From assembly GCA_903933715.1 (NCBI GenBank), contig CAIZLD010000060.1, forward strand, positions 1 through 35,836: a DNA stretch of 35,836 nt, in the 5' to 3' direction. The stretch is from an uncultured Spartobacteria bacterium (GTDB lineage: Bacteria > Verrucomicrobiota > Verrucomicrobiia > Chthoniobacterales > Chthoniobacteraceae). The notes under the pieces are model-generated. The model was not told the DNA's origin. It was given only the letters and a program-made list of their open reading frames with translations, and ran no database searches. The position numbers and the translations under genes were made by a program. This document shows positions 15,766-24,434 of the stretch, piece by piece; within the stretch, counting starts at the first letter, position 1, and every line of letters begins with the position of its first letter.

Positions 15766-16932
15766 ATGGGAACCCCCTACCCGAAGGTCTATCCGACTCC
15801 CTGGCAGAAGAAAATTCTATGGGGAGCGCTGACCGCGTTGGCGATCGCCTTTATTGGCGCGCTGGCGGCTTATTTGATTATCGGGACCGGCCGGGTGCTT
15901 GGGTTTCTTCAACCGCTGCTCATACCGGTGGCGGTGGCCGGCATTTTTGCTTACCTGCTCAATCCGCTGGTTGAAAAATTGATCCGGTGGGGAATGCCCC
16001 GGGTCAGTGCCGTGTTGACCATCTTCGCCCTGGTCTGTGTTTTCATGGCCCTTGTCGGGTTGTGGGTTGCGCCGGAAATCTATCAACAAAGCAAAGATTT
16101 TGCCGAAAAACTTCCCGAATACATCGGCAAAAGCCGCGACGTGGTCACCGGGGAAGTGAATCGCATCGTGGACTGGCTTAAGTGGCGCTTTCCCAACACC
16201 CCCATTCTCGCGCAGGGGACCGAATGGGCGCAGAAGCAGCTTCCGGAGATTCCGCTCAAGGCGTGGAAGTTCATCAGTGGCGGCGTGCAGGGATTTCTCG
16301 GCATCGCCGGTTTTTTGTTGGGGCTGGTTTTAGTCCCGATTTACCTCTATTATTTCCTGATGAACTCGGAGCCGATCTCGAAGCGCTGGGGCGATTACCT
16401 CCCGTTGCGCGCTTCCCCGTTCAAAGACGAAGTGGTCGATTGCCTCAACGAGATCAACAGCTATCTGATCGCATTTTTCCGGGGGCAGATTTTCGTGACG
16501 CTGATCGACGGCACCTTGATCAGCATTGCGCTCTTGATCCTGGGGCTCAACTTCGCCCTGCTCATCGGGTTGATGGTCGCCGTGCTCCAGTTGATCCCTT
16601 ATCTGGGGGCGGTGCTTTGCTGGATTCCGGCCGTGCTGATCGCCTTTGCCCAATGGCAGGATTGGCAACACCCGGCGATTGTGACGGCGATTTTCTTTGC
16701 GGTTTTTCAGTTTGAGGGATTTGTGCTGGGCCCGCGGATTGTTGGGAAATCGGTCGGGCTGCATCCGATGACGATTATCGTTTCCATGTTTGCCTGGAGC
16801 TTGCTGGTGGGCGGGTTGCTCGGGGCGCTCTTGGCGGTGCCGCTGACGGCGACGCTCAAAGTGCTTTTGCGCCGTTACGTTTGGCGAAAACGGTTTGAAA
16901 AAGCGCCGGTGCTGGAGGAGCCTGCTGATTAA
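15766..16932 (+). CDS. AI-2E family transporter (PerM-like)
   Basis: 388 residues. Hydrophobic segments lie near residues 22-44, 47-65, 75-100, 185-205, and four or more between 245 and 365. Between the first and second halves is a soluble helical stretch (about 100-170) rich in charged residues (YQQSKDFAEKLPEYIGKSRD). The typical AI-2E features are LLIPVAVAGIFAYLLNPLVEKL near the start and PYLGAVLCWIPAVLIAF and the EGFVLGPRIVGKSVGLHP block late in the protein. The family comprises inner-membrane exporters or sodium/proton exchangers. Signal export is shown only for a few. The substrate here is unknown. It is probably co-transcribed with icd and with the small membrane-protein gene downstream. 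Confidence 0.9.
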   Translation: MGTPYPKVYPTPWQKKILWGALTALAIAFIGALAAYLIIGTGRVLGFLQPLLIPVAVAGIFAYLLNPLVEKLIRWGMPRVSAVLTIFALVCVFMALVGLWVAPEIYQQSKDFAEKLPEYIGKSRDVVTGEVNRIVDWLKWRFPNTPILAQGTEWAQKQLPEIPLKAWKFISGGVQGFLGIAGFLLGLVLVPIYLYYFLMNSEPISKRWGDYLPLRASPFKDEVVDCLNEINSYLIAFFRGQIFVTLIDGTLISIALLILGLNFALLIGLMVAVLQLIPYLGAVLCWIPAVLIAFAQWQDWQHPAIVTAIFFAVFQFEGFVLGPRIVGKSVGLHPMTIIVSMFAWSLLVGGLLGALLAVPLTATLKVLLRRYVWRKRFEKAPVLEEPAD

Positions 16933-16944
16933 CAAGCCTGTTAA

Positions 16945-17289
16945 ATGAGTAATCCTTACGTTGTCCCCAGCACCACCCGCCGCGATCTGCTCGTCGGACT
17001 GGCCATTGCGGCGGTGTTTTTGGCGCTGATCGTTTTTGCCATTAAGACGCTCTCCGGCGGCGTCTCTTCGAGCACAATCGACGGCAGGATCGTGAAGAAA
17101 AGTTTTACCCCTTATCATGAAGAGCAGGTGACGTTTGGCCGAGGCGGCGTTCAGGCTCGCAAGCGGGACGGCGAATACCTGTTCGAATGCGAGGCCGAGG
17201 GGCGGATTTACTTAGTCGAAGTCGAGAAATCGACTTATCAAACCCGCAACGTGGGCGACCATCACCTGTTCGGGCGGCCCCGGAAATAA
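16945..17289 (+). CDS. Small membrane protein, unknown
   Basis: 114 residues, starting 12 bases after the transporter stop. One hydrophobic segment (about 14-38, LLVGLAIAAVFLALIVFAI) anchors a soluble domain of about 75 residues with regular strands (STIDGRIVKKSFTPYHEEQV, EYLFECEAEGRIYLVEVEKS). The N-terminal tail carries an Arg-Arg-Asp, so the domain is probably outside the cytoplasm. It is reminiscent of small OB- or SH3-like anchored domains, but no family is recognised. It is likely the last gene of the icd operon. Confidence 0.7.
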   Translation: MSNPYVVPSTTRRDLLVGLAIAAVFLALIVFAIKTLSGGVSSSTIDGRIVKKSFTPYHEEQVTFGRGGVQARKRDGEYLFECEAEGRIYLVEVEKSTYQTRNVGDHHLFGRPRK

Positions 17290-17317
17290 GAGTAGTATCT
17301 CGGTTTTTTTCGGAAGA

Positions 17318-17440
17318 AGAGAATCCGCAGATTGTCGCAGATGAACGCAGATTTATACGGAAATAATCGGCGAAAATCTGCGCAATCTGCGGATAATTCT
17401 GTAATCCTGGTAATCTCCTTAATCCTGACAATCCTGTTAA
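17318..17440. repeat. Dispersed intergenic repeat sequence
   Basis: The spacer is built from repeated words: atccgcagatt, gtcgcagatgaacgcagatt and, inverted, aatctgcgcaatctgcgga. A pairable stem runs between about 17320-17355 and 17370-17393. Then comes a run of aatcctg/gtaatct words (17401-17436). Similar strings are common intergenic repeats in several bacterial phyla. No gene is supported. Confidence 0.6.
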
Positions 17441-17516
17441 AACTTCAACGCTTTCGAGTTTCAACAAACGCGCCTCATCATCATTTCTACCAGAATTGGT
17501 ATTACCTAGATTAGGA

Positions 17517-17858
17517 TCAGTTGCGGAAGATGAAATAAATCGCGCCGAGGATGCAGATCCCGGCATAGACAAAATCCATCTTCAACGGGGTTCCCATGTA
17601 GAAAATGGCGAACGGGATGAACACCGTCAGCGTAATCGCTTCCTGCATGATCTTGAGCTGGGGGAGCGACATCACGGTAATCCCGATCCGGTTGGCCGGA
17701 ATCATGAAGAGGTATTCGAGCCCGGCCACAAGCCAACTGGCGACGGCGGCGATCAACCACGGCTTGGTCGAGAGATTCCGCAAATGACCATACCAGGCGA
17801 AAGTCATAAAGATGTTGGAGGCGACCAGGAGCAGCGGGCTGAGGATGAACGGCTTCAC
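17517..17858 (-). CDS. DMT/DUF486 family membrane protein
   Basis: 113 residues with four hydrophobic helices. The sequence SNIFMTFAWYGHLRN, WLVAGLEYLFMIPANRIG and MSLPQLKIMQEAITLTVF fits the DUF486 (DMT-superfamily) pattern. The C-terminal helix is DFVYAGICILGAIYFIFRN. Four-helix DMT relatives work as dimers and include small multidrug transporters, but DUF486 proteins have no proven substrate. Start ATG 17858 (MKPFILSPLLL) is the first methionine before the first helix. The gene faces away from the peptidoglycan-binding gene and stands alone. Confidence 0.9.
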   Translation of the reverse strand: MKPFILSPLLLVASNIFMTFAWYGHLRNLSTKPWLIAAVASWLVAGLEYLFMIPANRIGITVMSLPQLKIMQEAITLTVFIPFAIFYMGTPLKMDFVYAGICILGAIYFIFRN

Positions 17859-17949
17859 AAGGCAGGATCATACCTAAAAATGCCGGAGAATTGCGCATTT
17901 TTTTGGAGTGCCCCTTTTTTTCAAGGCCGGGGGGTGCTAAATAGATTTC

Positions 17950-18627
17950 ATGAGAAGATTTTGTGCCTGTTCCGCGATGGCGCTCTTTTTGGCGCTGAAC
18001 TCCCAGGCCGATGAAGCGGTTCGCTCGGCCCAGACGGCCCTTAAATCGGCAGGTTATTACACCGGCGAGGCGACGGGGGAACTCACATCAGACACCAAAG
18101 CCGCCTTGCGCCGTTATCAGATTCGCAATCAGCTGGAACCGGCCGGAGAGCTGACCCCGGAGACGGTTGCGGCTCTCAACCAGGAAGGCGCGCCGGAAAC
18201 GAATCCCACGCCCACGGTTGTGCCGCCTCCTCCATCTGCCGTAACGCCTGCGGTTGCGCCGACCCCGTATTCGCCGCCTCCGGCTCCCCCCGCCGCCGCC
18301 CGTCCGAGCGAACCGTCGCTGGATTACTCGGCTCTATACGCCCGTACCCCGTATGCCAATGCCCCGATAGAGGTGCAACGCGAGACGTTGCGCAAGGCTC
18401 AGATTCTTTTGGCCCAGCGCGGTTTATATAAAGGTCCGGCCAATGGATTTCCGAGCCCGCAGACCGAGGAAGCATTGTTGAGATTGCAAACCACGCGGGA
18501 TTTGCCCCGGACTGGCGCGCTCGACATCGACACGTTGGCCGAACTCCACTTATTGCCGGTTTCAAAACGTCCCGTTCGGGTGCCAACTGGGCCGCAGAGG
18601 GCGGTTCGCGGCGTGCCGCTGGATTAA
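17950..18627 (+). CDS. Secreted protein with two peptidoglycan-binding domains
   Basis: 225 residues. The signal peptide is MRRFCACSAMALFLALNSQADE, with cleavage probably after NSQA. Two PG_binding_1-type repeats follow. The first is about 22-77 (VRSAQTALKSAGYYTGEATG then LTSDTKAALRRYQ). The second is about 140-200 (RKAQILLAQRGLYKGPANG then TEEALLRLQ). A Pro-rich linker of about 50 residues (PPPPSAVTPAVAPTPY) separates them. There is no catalytic domain. It probably holds to the cell wall in the periplasm and may tether or position other factors. The stop lies 3 bases from the batE stop on the other strand, so the two converge. Confidence 0.88.
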   Translation: MRRFCACSAMALFLALNSQADEAVRSAQTALKSAGYYTGEATGELTSDTKAALRRYQIRNQLEPAGELTPETVAALNQEGAPETNPTPTVVPPPPSAVTPAVAPTPYSPPPAPPAAARPSEPSLDYSALYARTPYANAPIEVQRETLRKAQILLAQRGLYKGPANGFPSPQTEEALLRLQTTRDLPRTGALDIDTLAELHLLPVSKRPVRVPTGPQRAVRGVPLD

Positions 18628-18630
18628 GGC

Positions 18631-19518
18631 TTACGGCTTGCTTCTCCCCAACCGGACCGGCTTCACCGCGTCGGCGCTGATCCACGCTTTGGACGCGTCG
18701 GGAAGTTGAATGTGCAACCACGCTCCGCGCTCTTGCAGCAGCCGGACCTGGCTGCCCATCGGCAAGATTGCCGCTGCCGGGGAGCTGTCGGCGGGGGTGG
18801 TCCGGGCGGTAGCGTGGTCGCTGGTGACGATCCACGTTTCGCCCCGGCTTTGATCCCATGCCAGCACCGCCGCGCTCCACGCGAGCGCCAAGGCGCAGAA
18901 AATGGCCGGGCTGGCGAAAATGCGGCCGTTCCAGGTTTTCGGGAGCAGGCTCAAGGCGAGCCCAAAGAAGGTTGCTGCCGCGATCCACGCCGCCGCATTG
19001 GCAGAGGGCCATCCGAGGGCTCGCTGCTGCCACGAAATCGGGGGGAGTTTCGCGCCGGTTTGATCCCTCAGAAAACGAAGGTTGGCTTGAGCCTCCGGCT
19101 GTCCCGGTTCCAGAGCCAAAGATCGTTCGTAGGCGAGGAACGCGGCGGCTTTATCCCCCTGCCGGAAGGCGGCGTTGCCGAGGTTGTAAAAAAGATTGGC
19201 GCTCCAGGTGCCCGACTCGACCAGCCCTTCGTAAATCGCCTGCGCGCCTTTGAAATCCCCTTTGTCGTAGAGGGCATTGGCCGCGTTGAATGGGGCGTCG
19301 GCGGGATGGGCCGCGAAAGCGCTGCTGCAAAAAAGCAGCATCAAAACGGGAAGAAGAGTCTCTCGCAAAGACGCAAAGGCGCAAAGAAGAGGATGAATTA
19401 GGAAACCGGAAAGCCAGGAAGTGAACGAAAGAGGCACAGGAGCTTCGGCGAGGCTCTCTACCCTTTGCGCCTTTGCGTCTTTGCGAAAAATCAACTCCGG
19501 TGCATTTTTTCTAAACAT
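18631..19518 (-). CDS. batE: BatE-like TPR/SH3 protein
   Basis: 295 residues from ATG 19518, which overlaps the end of batD by 8 bases. A TTG 12 bases upstream is less likely. After an unusual N-terminus comes a signal-like stretch (LLPVLMLLFCSSAFAAHPAD, about 56-75). TPR repeats follow (FNAANALYDKGDFKGAQAIY, LFYNLGNAAFRQGDKAAAFL, to about 145), then two membrane helices (about 175-235) and a C-terminal SH3-like domain (ARTTPADSSPAAAILPMGSQ to WISADAVKPVRL). This is the BatE layout: a periplasmic or membrane partner of the Bat aerotolerance complex. A 23-base perfect inverted repeat (arms 19364-19386 and 19463-19485) lies inside the first 50 codons and lengthens the N-terminus. Confidence 0.85.
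   Translation of the reverse strand: MFRKNAPELIFRKDAKAQRVESLAEAPVPLSFTSWLSGFLIHPLLCAFASLRETLLPVLMLLFCSSAFAAHPADAPFNAANALYDKGDFKGAQAIYEGLVESGTWSANLFYNLGNAAFRQGDKAAAFLAYERSLALEPGQPEAQANLRFLRDQTGAKLPPISWQQRALGWPSANAAAWIAAATFFGLALSLLPKTWNGRIFASPAIFCALALAWSAAVLAWDQSRGETWIVTSDHATARTTPADSSPAAAILPMGSQVRLLQERGAWLHIQLPDASKAWISADAVKPVRLGRSKP
19364..19485. repeat. Inverted repeat inside the batE 5' end
   Basis: The arm at 19364-19386 (cgcaaagacgcaaaggc, then gcaaag) is the perfect reverse complement of 19463-19485, with 76 bases between. Each arm is built from cgcaaag units. The same unit, three times, lies at 21352-21376 in batD. Such cgcaaagacgcaaag repeats are dispersed in many genomes. Here one is read through as coding sequence. 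Confidence 0.85.
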
Positions 19519-21406
19519 GGCTCTTCTCAAATTGTTGCAATGTTTCTAACGCTTGCTGGCGTTGATCCGGGTAGATCGCAGGGGCTTCATTTCCCGACCC
19601 GACCCCGGCATAGCGCCATTGGTCGTGCGTGGCAAAGAGCCGCCGGACCGCTTCGGCGGTTTCATAATCGAGCGAACGGCAGGCGGTTTCGGCATCGACG
19701 GTGGACGGTTCCCGCAACGTGCCATCCCGCAGCACGGTCTCGATTTGCAAGACCCGGATAACCGCGTCGTAAAAATCGCCGGTCGGGATTTTTTCCCGGC
19801 TCAAGGCGTTCAAGGCGATTTGCCTGGCCCGTCGCAGGCTGGCCCCGCGCCGGGCCGCCTCGCCAGTTCCTTTTGTCCGCCACCATTGCCAGCCGCCCAG
19901 CCCCAGCAAGGCCGAGAGCGGGAGGAGTTGGACGAGCCAAAAACGGCGGGTGCGCCAGACCGGTTCAAAGCTGGCCCCCCAAGTGCCGGGATCGAGTTGA
20001 ATGTATTGGATGTCGCTGGGTTGGGGCGTTGCGGCAGGGGTGGGCGTCGCCACGGTCGCCGCTGCCACGAGGGCGGGAGTGGGCGACGGTGCCGCCGCCC
20101 CTTCAACCGTTAATGCCAGCCGGTCACCCCGGAGGGTTTCGTATTTTTCGGTGGACGGATTGAAGAACGAGAATTCCACCGGGGGAATCTCGGTTTGAGG
20201 CGATTCGGCGATCACGGCGGCTTCAAAAGTTTTCGCGCCCGAAATGCCAACCGTGTCGTCGGCTTTGAATTTGGCGCTGGGTAGGTAGGCGCGCCAGCCT
20301 GGGCCTTCGCCGATGAGCGGAGCGCCCATCCGTTCGAAGCTGCCGACGCCGGTAATCGTGGCGGTTACCGTCACCGGATCGCCGATGCGGACCCGCTGGG
20401 GCGCGGCTTTGGTTTCGAGCGTGAATTGCCCCACGGCTCCCGAAAAACTCCGGGGCCGATCGGCTTTGGGCAGCTCTTTGATTTCCATCTCCACCGGGTC
20501 GGGCCGGATCACGACTTGCTGCTGGGCGTTGAAGGCACCGGCAAAGAAAGGGTCGTTGAAAAAATCGTCCATTCCTGACATGCCGCGCGGCGTCCGTGGG
20601 CGCTTGGCCGGGAGGACGGCGATGGCGTTGATTTCGGCGGCAGGGATGGTCAATTTACCCGGTTTTACAGGGGTGATCGCGGTTTTGAAAATCACGAGGA
20701 CCACGGCGCGCCCGTCTTTGGTGATTTGCCGCTGTTGCGGCTGGTTGAATTTTTGCGCGGTGAAGCCGTCGCCGGAGAAAATGGGCATCTGCGACAACTG
20801 GCATTGGACGCGCTGGTCAACATAGAGCCGCAGTTCCGCCGGGAGCGCCTCGCCCACGTAAGCGGTGGTCTTGGGCAACACCCACTCGGCGTAGGCGAAC
20901 TTGGCATTGGGCTGATCGGCGGTCGCGCTGCCGGAGGTGGAGCCCGTGCCGCCGGGCGGGCTGGCCACGGTGAGCTTCAGCGGCGAGGTGGAGAGTTTCT
21001 TGCCGTCCACCTCCACGGTGACCGCCGGGATCGTGAACGTCCCGAGCTTTTGCGGAACCACGACATAGGTGTGTTTGACGCTCTGGGTCACGTTGAAATT
21101 GTTCATCTGGACCTGCGTGGATGCGCCTGAGTAACGGATATCAAGTCCTTCGACCTGGAGCTGCGGCGGGTTCGATTTCCGGCTTCCGTGGATGGTGATT
21201 TGCAGTTCCACGGTTTCATCCAGTGTCGTGCTGTCGCTGGAGAGCGTGGCGGAGGCGGACGGTTCCTCGGCTCGTGCCAAGCTGGTCAATGCCAGGATGA
21301 AAATAAAGAGGATCGCGCAAACGCGCCGCGCAAAAGAAAGCGGGCTCCTCTCTTTGCGTCTTTGCGTCTTTGCGTGAAAAAAATCCAAACGGTCCATGCG
21401 TTTCAT
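19511..21406 (-). CDS. batD: BatD family protein (oxygen tolerance)
   Basis: 631 residues from ATG 21406, which shares one base with the batB/C stop (TGATG). TTG and GTG codons 6 and 3 bases upstream are less likely. Signal sequence is about 20-45 (VCAILFIFILALTSLARAEE). The long periplasmic part starts with a Bat-type sandwich domain (SDSTTLDETVELQITIHGSR, LRYVDQRVQC-like second domain) and includes TAQKFNQPQQRQITKDGRAV. A Pro/Thr/Ala linker leads to a membrane helix (about 475-495, FWLVQLLPLSALLGLGGWQW) and a helical cytoplasmic tail. This order is that of BatD. Known relatives are needed for aerotolerance in Bacteroides and act with BatA, B, C and E. The first 15 codons include a dispersed repeat (21352-21376). 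Confidence 0.93.
   Translation of the reverse strand: MKRMDRLDFFHAKTQRRKERSPLSFARRVCAILFIFILALTSLARAEEPSASATLSSDSTTLDETVELQITIHGSRKSNPPQLQVEGLDIRYSGASTQVQMNNFNVTQSVKHTYVVVPQKLGTFTIPAVTVEVDGKKLSTSPLKLTVASPPGGTGSTSGSATADQPNAKFAYAEWVLPKTTAYVGEALPAELRLYVDQRVQCQLSQMPIFSGDGFTAQKFNQPQQRQITKDGRAVVLVIFKTAITPVKPGKLTIPAAEINAIAVLPAKRPRTPRGMSGMDDFFNDPFFAGAFNAQQQVVIRPDPVEMEIKELPKADRPRSFSGAVGQFTLETKAAPQRVRIGDPVTVTATITGVGSFERMGAPLIGEGPGWRAYLPSAKFKADDTVGISGAKTFEAAVIAESPQTEIPPVEFSFFNPSTEKYETLRGDRLALTVEGAAAPSPTPALVAAATVATPTPAATPQPSDIQYIQLDPGTWGASFEPVWRTRRFWLVQLLPLSALLGLGGWQWWRTKGTGEAARRGASLRRARQIALNALSREKIPTGDFYDAVIRVLQIETVLRDGTLREPSTVDAETACRSLDYETAEAVRRLFATHDQWRYAGVGSGNEAPAIYPDQRQQALETLQQFEKSHV
21352..21376. 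repeat. cgcaaaga repeat in the batD 5' end
   Basis: Three tandem copies of ctttgcgt on the plus strand are read on the minus strand as FHAKTQRRKE near residue 11-20 of BatD. They belong to the same unit as the batE arms. The translation HAK[AT]QRRKE is a known read-through of this dispersed repeat. Confidence 0.8.
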
Positions 21407-23412
21407 CACCAATCTTTTAAGACAGGAGCCTCGCTTCTTTGTTCAACTTTGAAAGGGTGTTCATCTTCGCCTTTGAGGGAATCGAGAACGGCCCGCGCTT
21501 GGTTCGGTGACATTTCGCCCGGCGCGACGGGGAGTTCGGCCCCGTCCTGCTTCTCCTCGGGTTTAGAATCGTTTGCCTTGATCTCGCCGGAAAGTTTTTT
21601 TTCACCCTCGGCTGGAGATGGCGTGCTGGAAGGCTGTGGCTGTTGCCCTTTGGACTGCTGATCCTTGGATTGCTGATCCTTGGATTGCTGATCTTTGGAT
21701 TGCTGATCTTTGGATTGTTGATCTTTGGATTGCTGATCCTTGGATTGCTGATCCTTGGATTGCTGATCCTTGGATTGCTGATCCTTGGATTGCTGATCCT
21801 TGGATTGCTGATCCTTGGATTGCTGATCCTTGGATTGCTGATCCTTGGGCCGCTGGTCTTTGGATTGCTGGTCCTTGTTATCCTTCTTCTCGTCTTTTTT
21901 GTCGTCCTGCTTTTGGTCTTGTTGGGGCGGCGGCGTGGGTTTCGGTTTCGCGAGTTCCTTCTTGGCGATCTCCAGGTTCCTCTTCGCTTGCTCCACGATG
22001 GGTTGGTTCAACTTGATCGCCTCGCCGAGATGCTGCTCGGCGTTTTTTAAATCGATATCGCGTTTCGGATCGTTTTCTTTTTGGAGCGCCCGCTTGAGCA
22101 AGGTGGTTCCGAGATTGTATTCCGATTTCCCGCGCAGTTGCGGATCGGAGGAACTCAGCGCGTTGCTGAATTCGGCAATCGCGTTTTCGTAATCCCCCAA
22201 TTGGTATAGAGCCGTCCCTTTATTGAAATGCAGCTCCGGGGAGTTGGGCTGGCGTTTTAAGTCGCAGTCGAATTTCTGGAGTGCTTCTTCGTAATGATTC
22301 CGGTTGAAAAGCTCCACGCCGGTTTCCGCTTGGGCGATGCGCGGCGTCCAGGCCGTGAGCGCGAGCAGCAAAGCCCCCAGGGCTCCCGCTCCACGGGTCC
22401 GGCGTTCGTTGATGAGCAGGGAAAGCGAGAGGAGCGCGATCCCGAGTCCCAGCGGCCATTGGTAGCGTTCAATTGGGCGATGGGAAAACCGGGCATCGAT
22501 CTCCCCTTCCTTGAGTTTGCTTAAGCCTTCTTTTGCAATGCGCTGCATGTCGGCGGGGCCGTTTTGCAGGCGGGTGTAGAAGCCGCCGGTTGCCGCCGCG
22601 ATTTCCGCGAGCTTTTTTTCGTCCAGACGCGATTTTACGAACTGGCCGTTTGGGTCTTTGATAAATTCCGTGCCGCCGTTTTCCACGGGGACCGGAATGA
22701 GTGAACCGTCCGGCGATCCGATCCCGACGGTGAAGATCCGCATCGTCCCCGCCGCTTTTTGGGCCGCTTCCAGAGCCCGGGCATCAAGGTCTTCGCCGTC
22801 GGTAAAAAGCACCAGGGCACGGCTTTCGCTTTCCCCTTTGCCAAACGCATCGGCGGCCATGCGGATCGCCTCGGCGATGTTCGTGCCGCCCAACGGGATC
22901 ACGTTCGTGTCGAGTTCGTTGAGCGCGGAAAACACGGCCGTGTAATCGACCGTGAGCGGCGCTTGCAGGAAGGCGGACCCGGCGAACGCGATCAACCCGA
23001 GGCGGTCTCCCTCCAGGACGTTGGCAAGATCTTGTGCCGCGAATTTTGCGCGTTCAAGCCGGTTGGGAGCGACGTCGGTCGCCAGCATGGAGCGCGAGGT
23101 GTCCACCGCGAAGATCAGGTCGCGCCCTTTGCGTTTGGACTCCTCCACGGTGTAGCCGTAACGCGGCTGGGCGAGCGCGACAAAGAAGCAAGCCAGCGCG
23201 CCGAGGATGAGCGCGAATTGCAGACGCCGCTTGCGGAGACTCAGGTTGCCTGCAAGGGCAGGTTGCAGGCGGGCGGCCACGAGGCGTTGCAACAGTTGGC
23301 GGCGGCGGTGTTCCCCCCACGCGAAAAACCCGGCCAGCACGGGGAGAAGCGCGAGCGCCCCAAACCAGAGCGGCGCGCCCCAGGTCACCCAATTGGACGG
23401 ATCGGCGTTCAC
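21406..23412 (-). CDS. BatB/BatC fusion: VWA and TPR protein
   Basis: 668 residues from GTG 23412, whose GTGA overlaps the batA stop. The BatB part has two N-terminal membrane helices (14-32, 64-82), then a von Willebrand A domain with the MIDAS D104-x-S106-x-S108 (FAVDTSRSM), a Thr in GGTNIAEAI and TDGED. A further membrane helix follows (about 320-337). The BatC part is TPR-rich (VELFNRNHYEEALQKFDCDL, LHFNKGTALYQLGDYENAIA). The tail is a Lys/Gln/Asp-rich low-complexity region of 15 pentapeptides (mostly QQSKD), then a charged C-terminus. BatB and BatC are separate genes in many genomes. The intact MIDAS implies metal-dependent binding of a partner. Confidence 0.93.
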   Translation of the reverse strand: MNADPSNWVTWGAPLWFGALALLPVLAGFFAWGEHRRRQLLQRLVAARLQPALAGNLSLRKRRLQFALILGALACFFVALAQPRYGYTVEESKRKGRDLIFAVDTSRSMLATDVAPNRLERAKFAAQDLANVLEGDRLGLIAFAGSAFLQAPLTVDYTAVFSALNELDTNVIPLGGTNIAEAIRMAADAFGKGESESRALVLFTDGEDLDARALEAAQKAAGTMRIFTVGIGSPDGSLIPVPVENGGTEFIKDPNGQFVKSRLDEKKLAEIAAATGGFYTRLQNGPADMQRIAKEGLSKLKEGEIDARFSHRPIERYQWPLGLGIALLSLSLLINERRTRGAGALGALLLALTAWTPRIAQAETGVELFNRNHYEEALQKFDCDLKRQPNSPELHFNKGTALYQLGDYENAIAEFSNALSSSDPQLRGKSEYNLGTTLLKRALQKENDPKRDIDLKNAEQHLGEAIKLNQPIVEQAKRNLEIAKKELAKPKPTPPPQQDQKQDDKKDEKKDNKDQQSKDQRPKDQQSKDQQSKDQQSKDQQSKDQQSKDQQSKDQQSKDQQSKDQQSKDQQSKDQQSKDQQSKDQQSKGQQPQPSSTPSPAEGEKKLSGEIKANDSKPEEKQDGAELPVAPGEMSPNQARAVLDSLKGEDEHPFKVEQRSEAPVLKDW
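21646..21870. repeat. 15-bp coding minisatellite in batB/C
   Basis: About 15 tandem 15-base units (atccttggattgctg on the plus strand) encode QQSKD on the minus strand. From 21661 to 21840 twelve units differ only at a C/T position (atcctt or atcttt). The outer units are degenerate (QQSKG, QRPKD, QQSKD). The near-identity suggests recent expansion or active slippage. Confidence 0.93.
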
Positions 23413-24434
23413 GGCAGCCTCCTTTTAACGGTTTGCGATAGCCCGACGTGCGCCAGCAAAATCAGCGAGCCCGCCGCCACAAACCACGGGAAGAGGTCGC
23501 GATATTGACGGTATTGTTTCATTTGGAACGACGATTTTTCAAGCTGGTCGATCTGCTTGTAGACGGCCTCCAGAGAGCGCGTATCGGTGGCTCGGAAAAA
23601 CTGGCCGTTGCCGGTTTCGGCGATCTGCTTGAGCGCGGTGGCATTGAGCGGCGGGATCTCTTGATAGATCATTTGCCCAAAGAAATCGCGCTGACCGGTG
23701 GGCATCCGGGCGTTGCCGTCGCTGCCCGCGCCGATAGCGTAAATTTTTGCCCCGATGGCTTTGGCGGCTTCGGCGGCGGTCGCGGGGGAGATTTTGCCCG
23801 CGTTGTTTTCACCGTCGGTTAGGAGAATGATGACACGGCTCTTGGCGGTTTTGTCGCCCCGGAGCCGGTTGGCAGCGGAAGCGATCGCGCTCCCGATGGC
23901 GGTGCCGTCTTCAACCAGCCCGATCTTCACGCGGTCCATGTTTTGCAAAAGCCATGGGTGGTCTAACGTGAGCGGGCTGACCAGGTAAGGCCGTCCGGCA
24001 AACGCGACGATGCCGAGCCGGTCGTTGGGCCGGGCCTCTATGAATTGCTCGGTCACTTTTTTAACCACGGCGATGCGGCTGGCGGCTTGGCTGCCGATGG
24101 TGAAGTCTTCGGCTTTCATGGAACCGGAGACGTCGAGCACGAGCATGATGTCGATGCCGCTCGCCTCCACCTGGTTGAGGGTGTGGCCTTTTTGCGGACG
24201 GGCCAGCGCGACAATCAAGAGCGCCAGGGCGAGAAAGAGGAGGCTCGTCAAAAAGTTGCCCGTGCGGCTTTGGACCCGTTTGCCCAAGGTGCGGAGCGCG
24301 TCGGTGCTGGAAAAGATGACTGTCGGCGAGCCGCCCGCCTGCCCCCGTAGGAACGAGAGGAGCGGGACCAACGCCAGCAATAAAAGCAGCCACGGGTGGG
24401 CAAACGTAATGCCAAAATCGGCAAACGGGTTCAT
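23409..24434 (-). CDS. batA: BatA-like VWA protein
   Basis: 341 residues from ATG 24434, overlapping the stop of the DUF4381 gene as ATGA. Membrane helices flank the domain: about 13-30 and 60-78 before it, and one near the C-terminus (FPWFVAAGSLILLAHVGL). The von Willebrand A domain begins with D101-x-S103-x-S105 (LVLDVSGSM), continues with the MIDAS threonine in EDGTAIGSAIAS and TDGEN. A periplasmic or membrane-facing location is expected. In the operon it would pair with BatB through VWA domains and depend on the MoxR ATPase for assembly. All MIDAS residues are present. Confidence 0.92.
   Translation of the reverse strand: MNPFADFGITFAHPWLLLLLALVPLLSFLRGQAGGSPTVIFSSTDALRTLGKRVQSRTGNFLTSLLFLALALLIVALARPQKGHTLNQVEASGIDIMLVLDVSGSMKAEDFTIGSQAASRIAVVKKVTEQFIEARPNDRLGIVAFAGRPYLVSPLTLDHPWLLQNMDRVKIGLVEDGTAIGSAIASAANRLRGDKTAKSRVIILLTDGENNAGKISPATAAEAAKAIGAKIYAIGAGSDGNARMPTGQRDFFGQMIYQEIPPLNATALKQIAETGNGQFFRATDTRSLEAVYKQIDQLEKSSFQMKQYRQYRDLFPWFVAAGSLILLAHVGLSQTVKRRLP

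Noticed and set aside
21646-21870. Regular repeat array considered as CRISPR
   Set aside because: Units are 15 bases with no spacers and lie in a coding frame.
21643-22050. Plus-strand frame coding a strongly hydrophobic repeat protein (GLLILGLLIL)
   Set aside because: It is the antisense of the QQSKD minisatellite; the pattern comes from the repeat on the coding strand.
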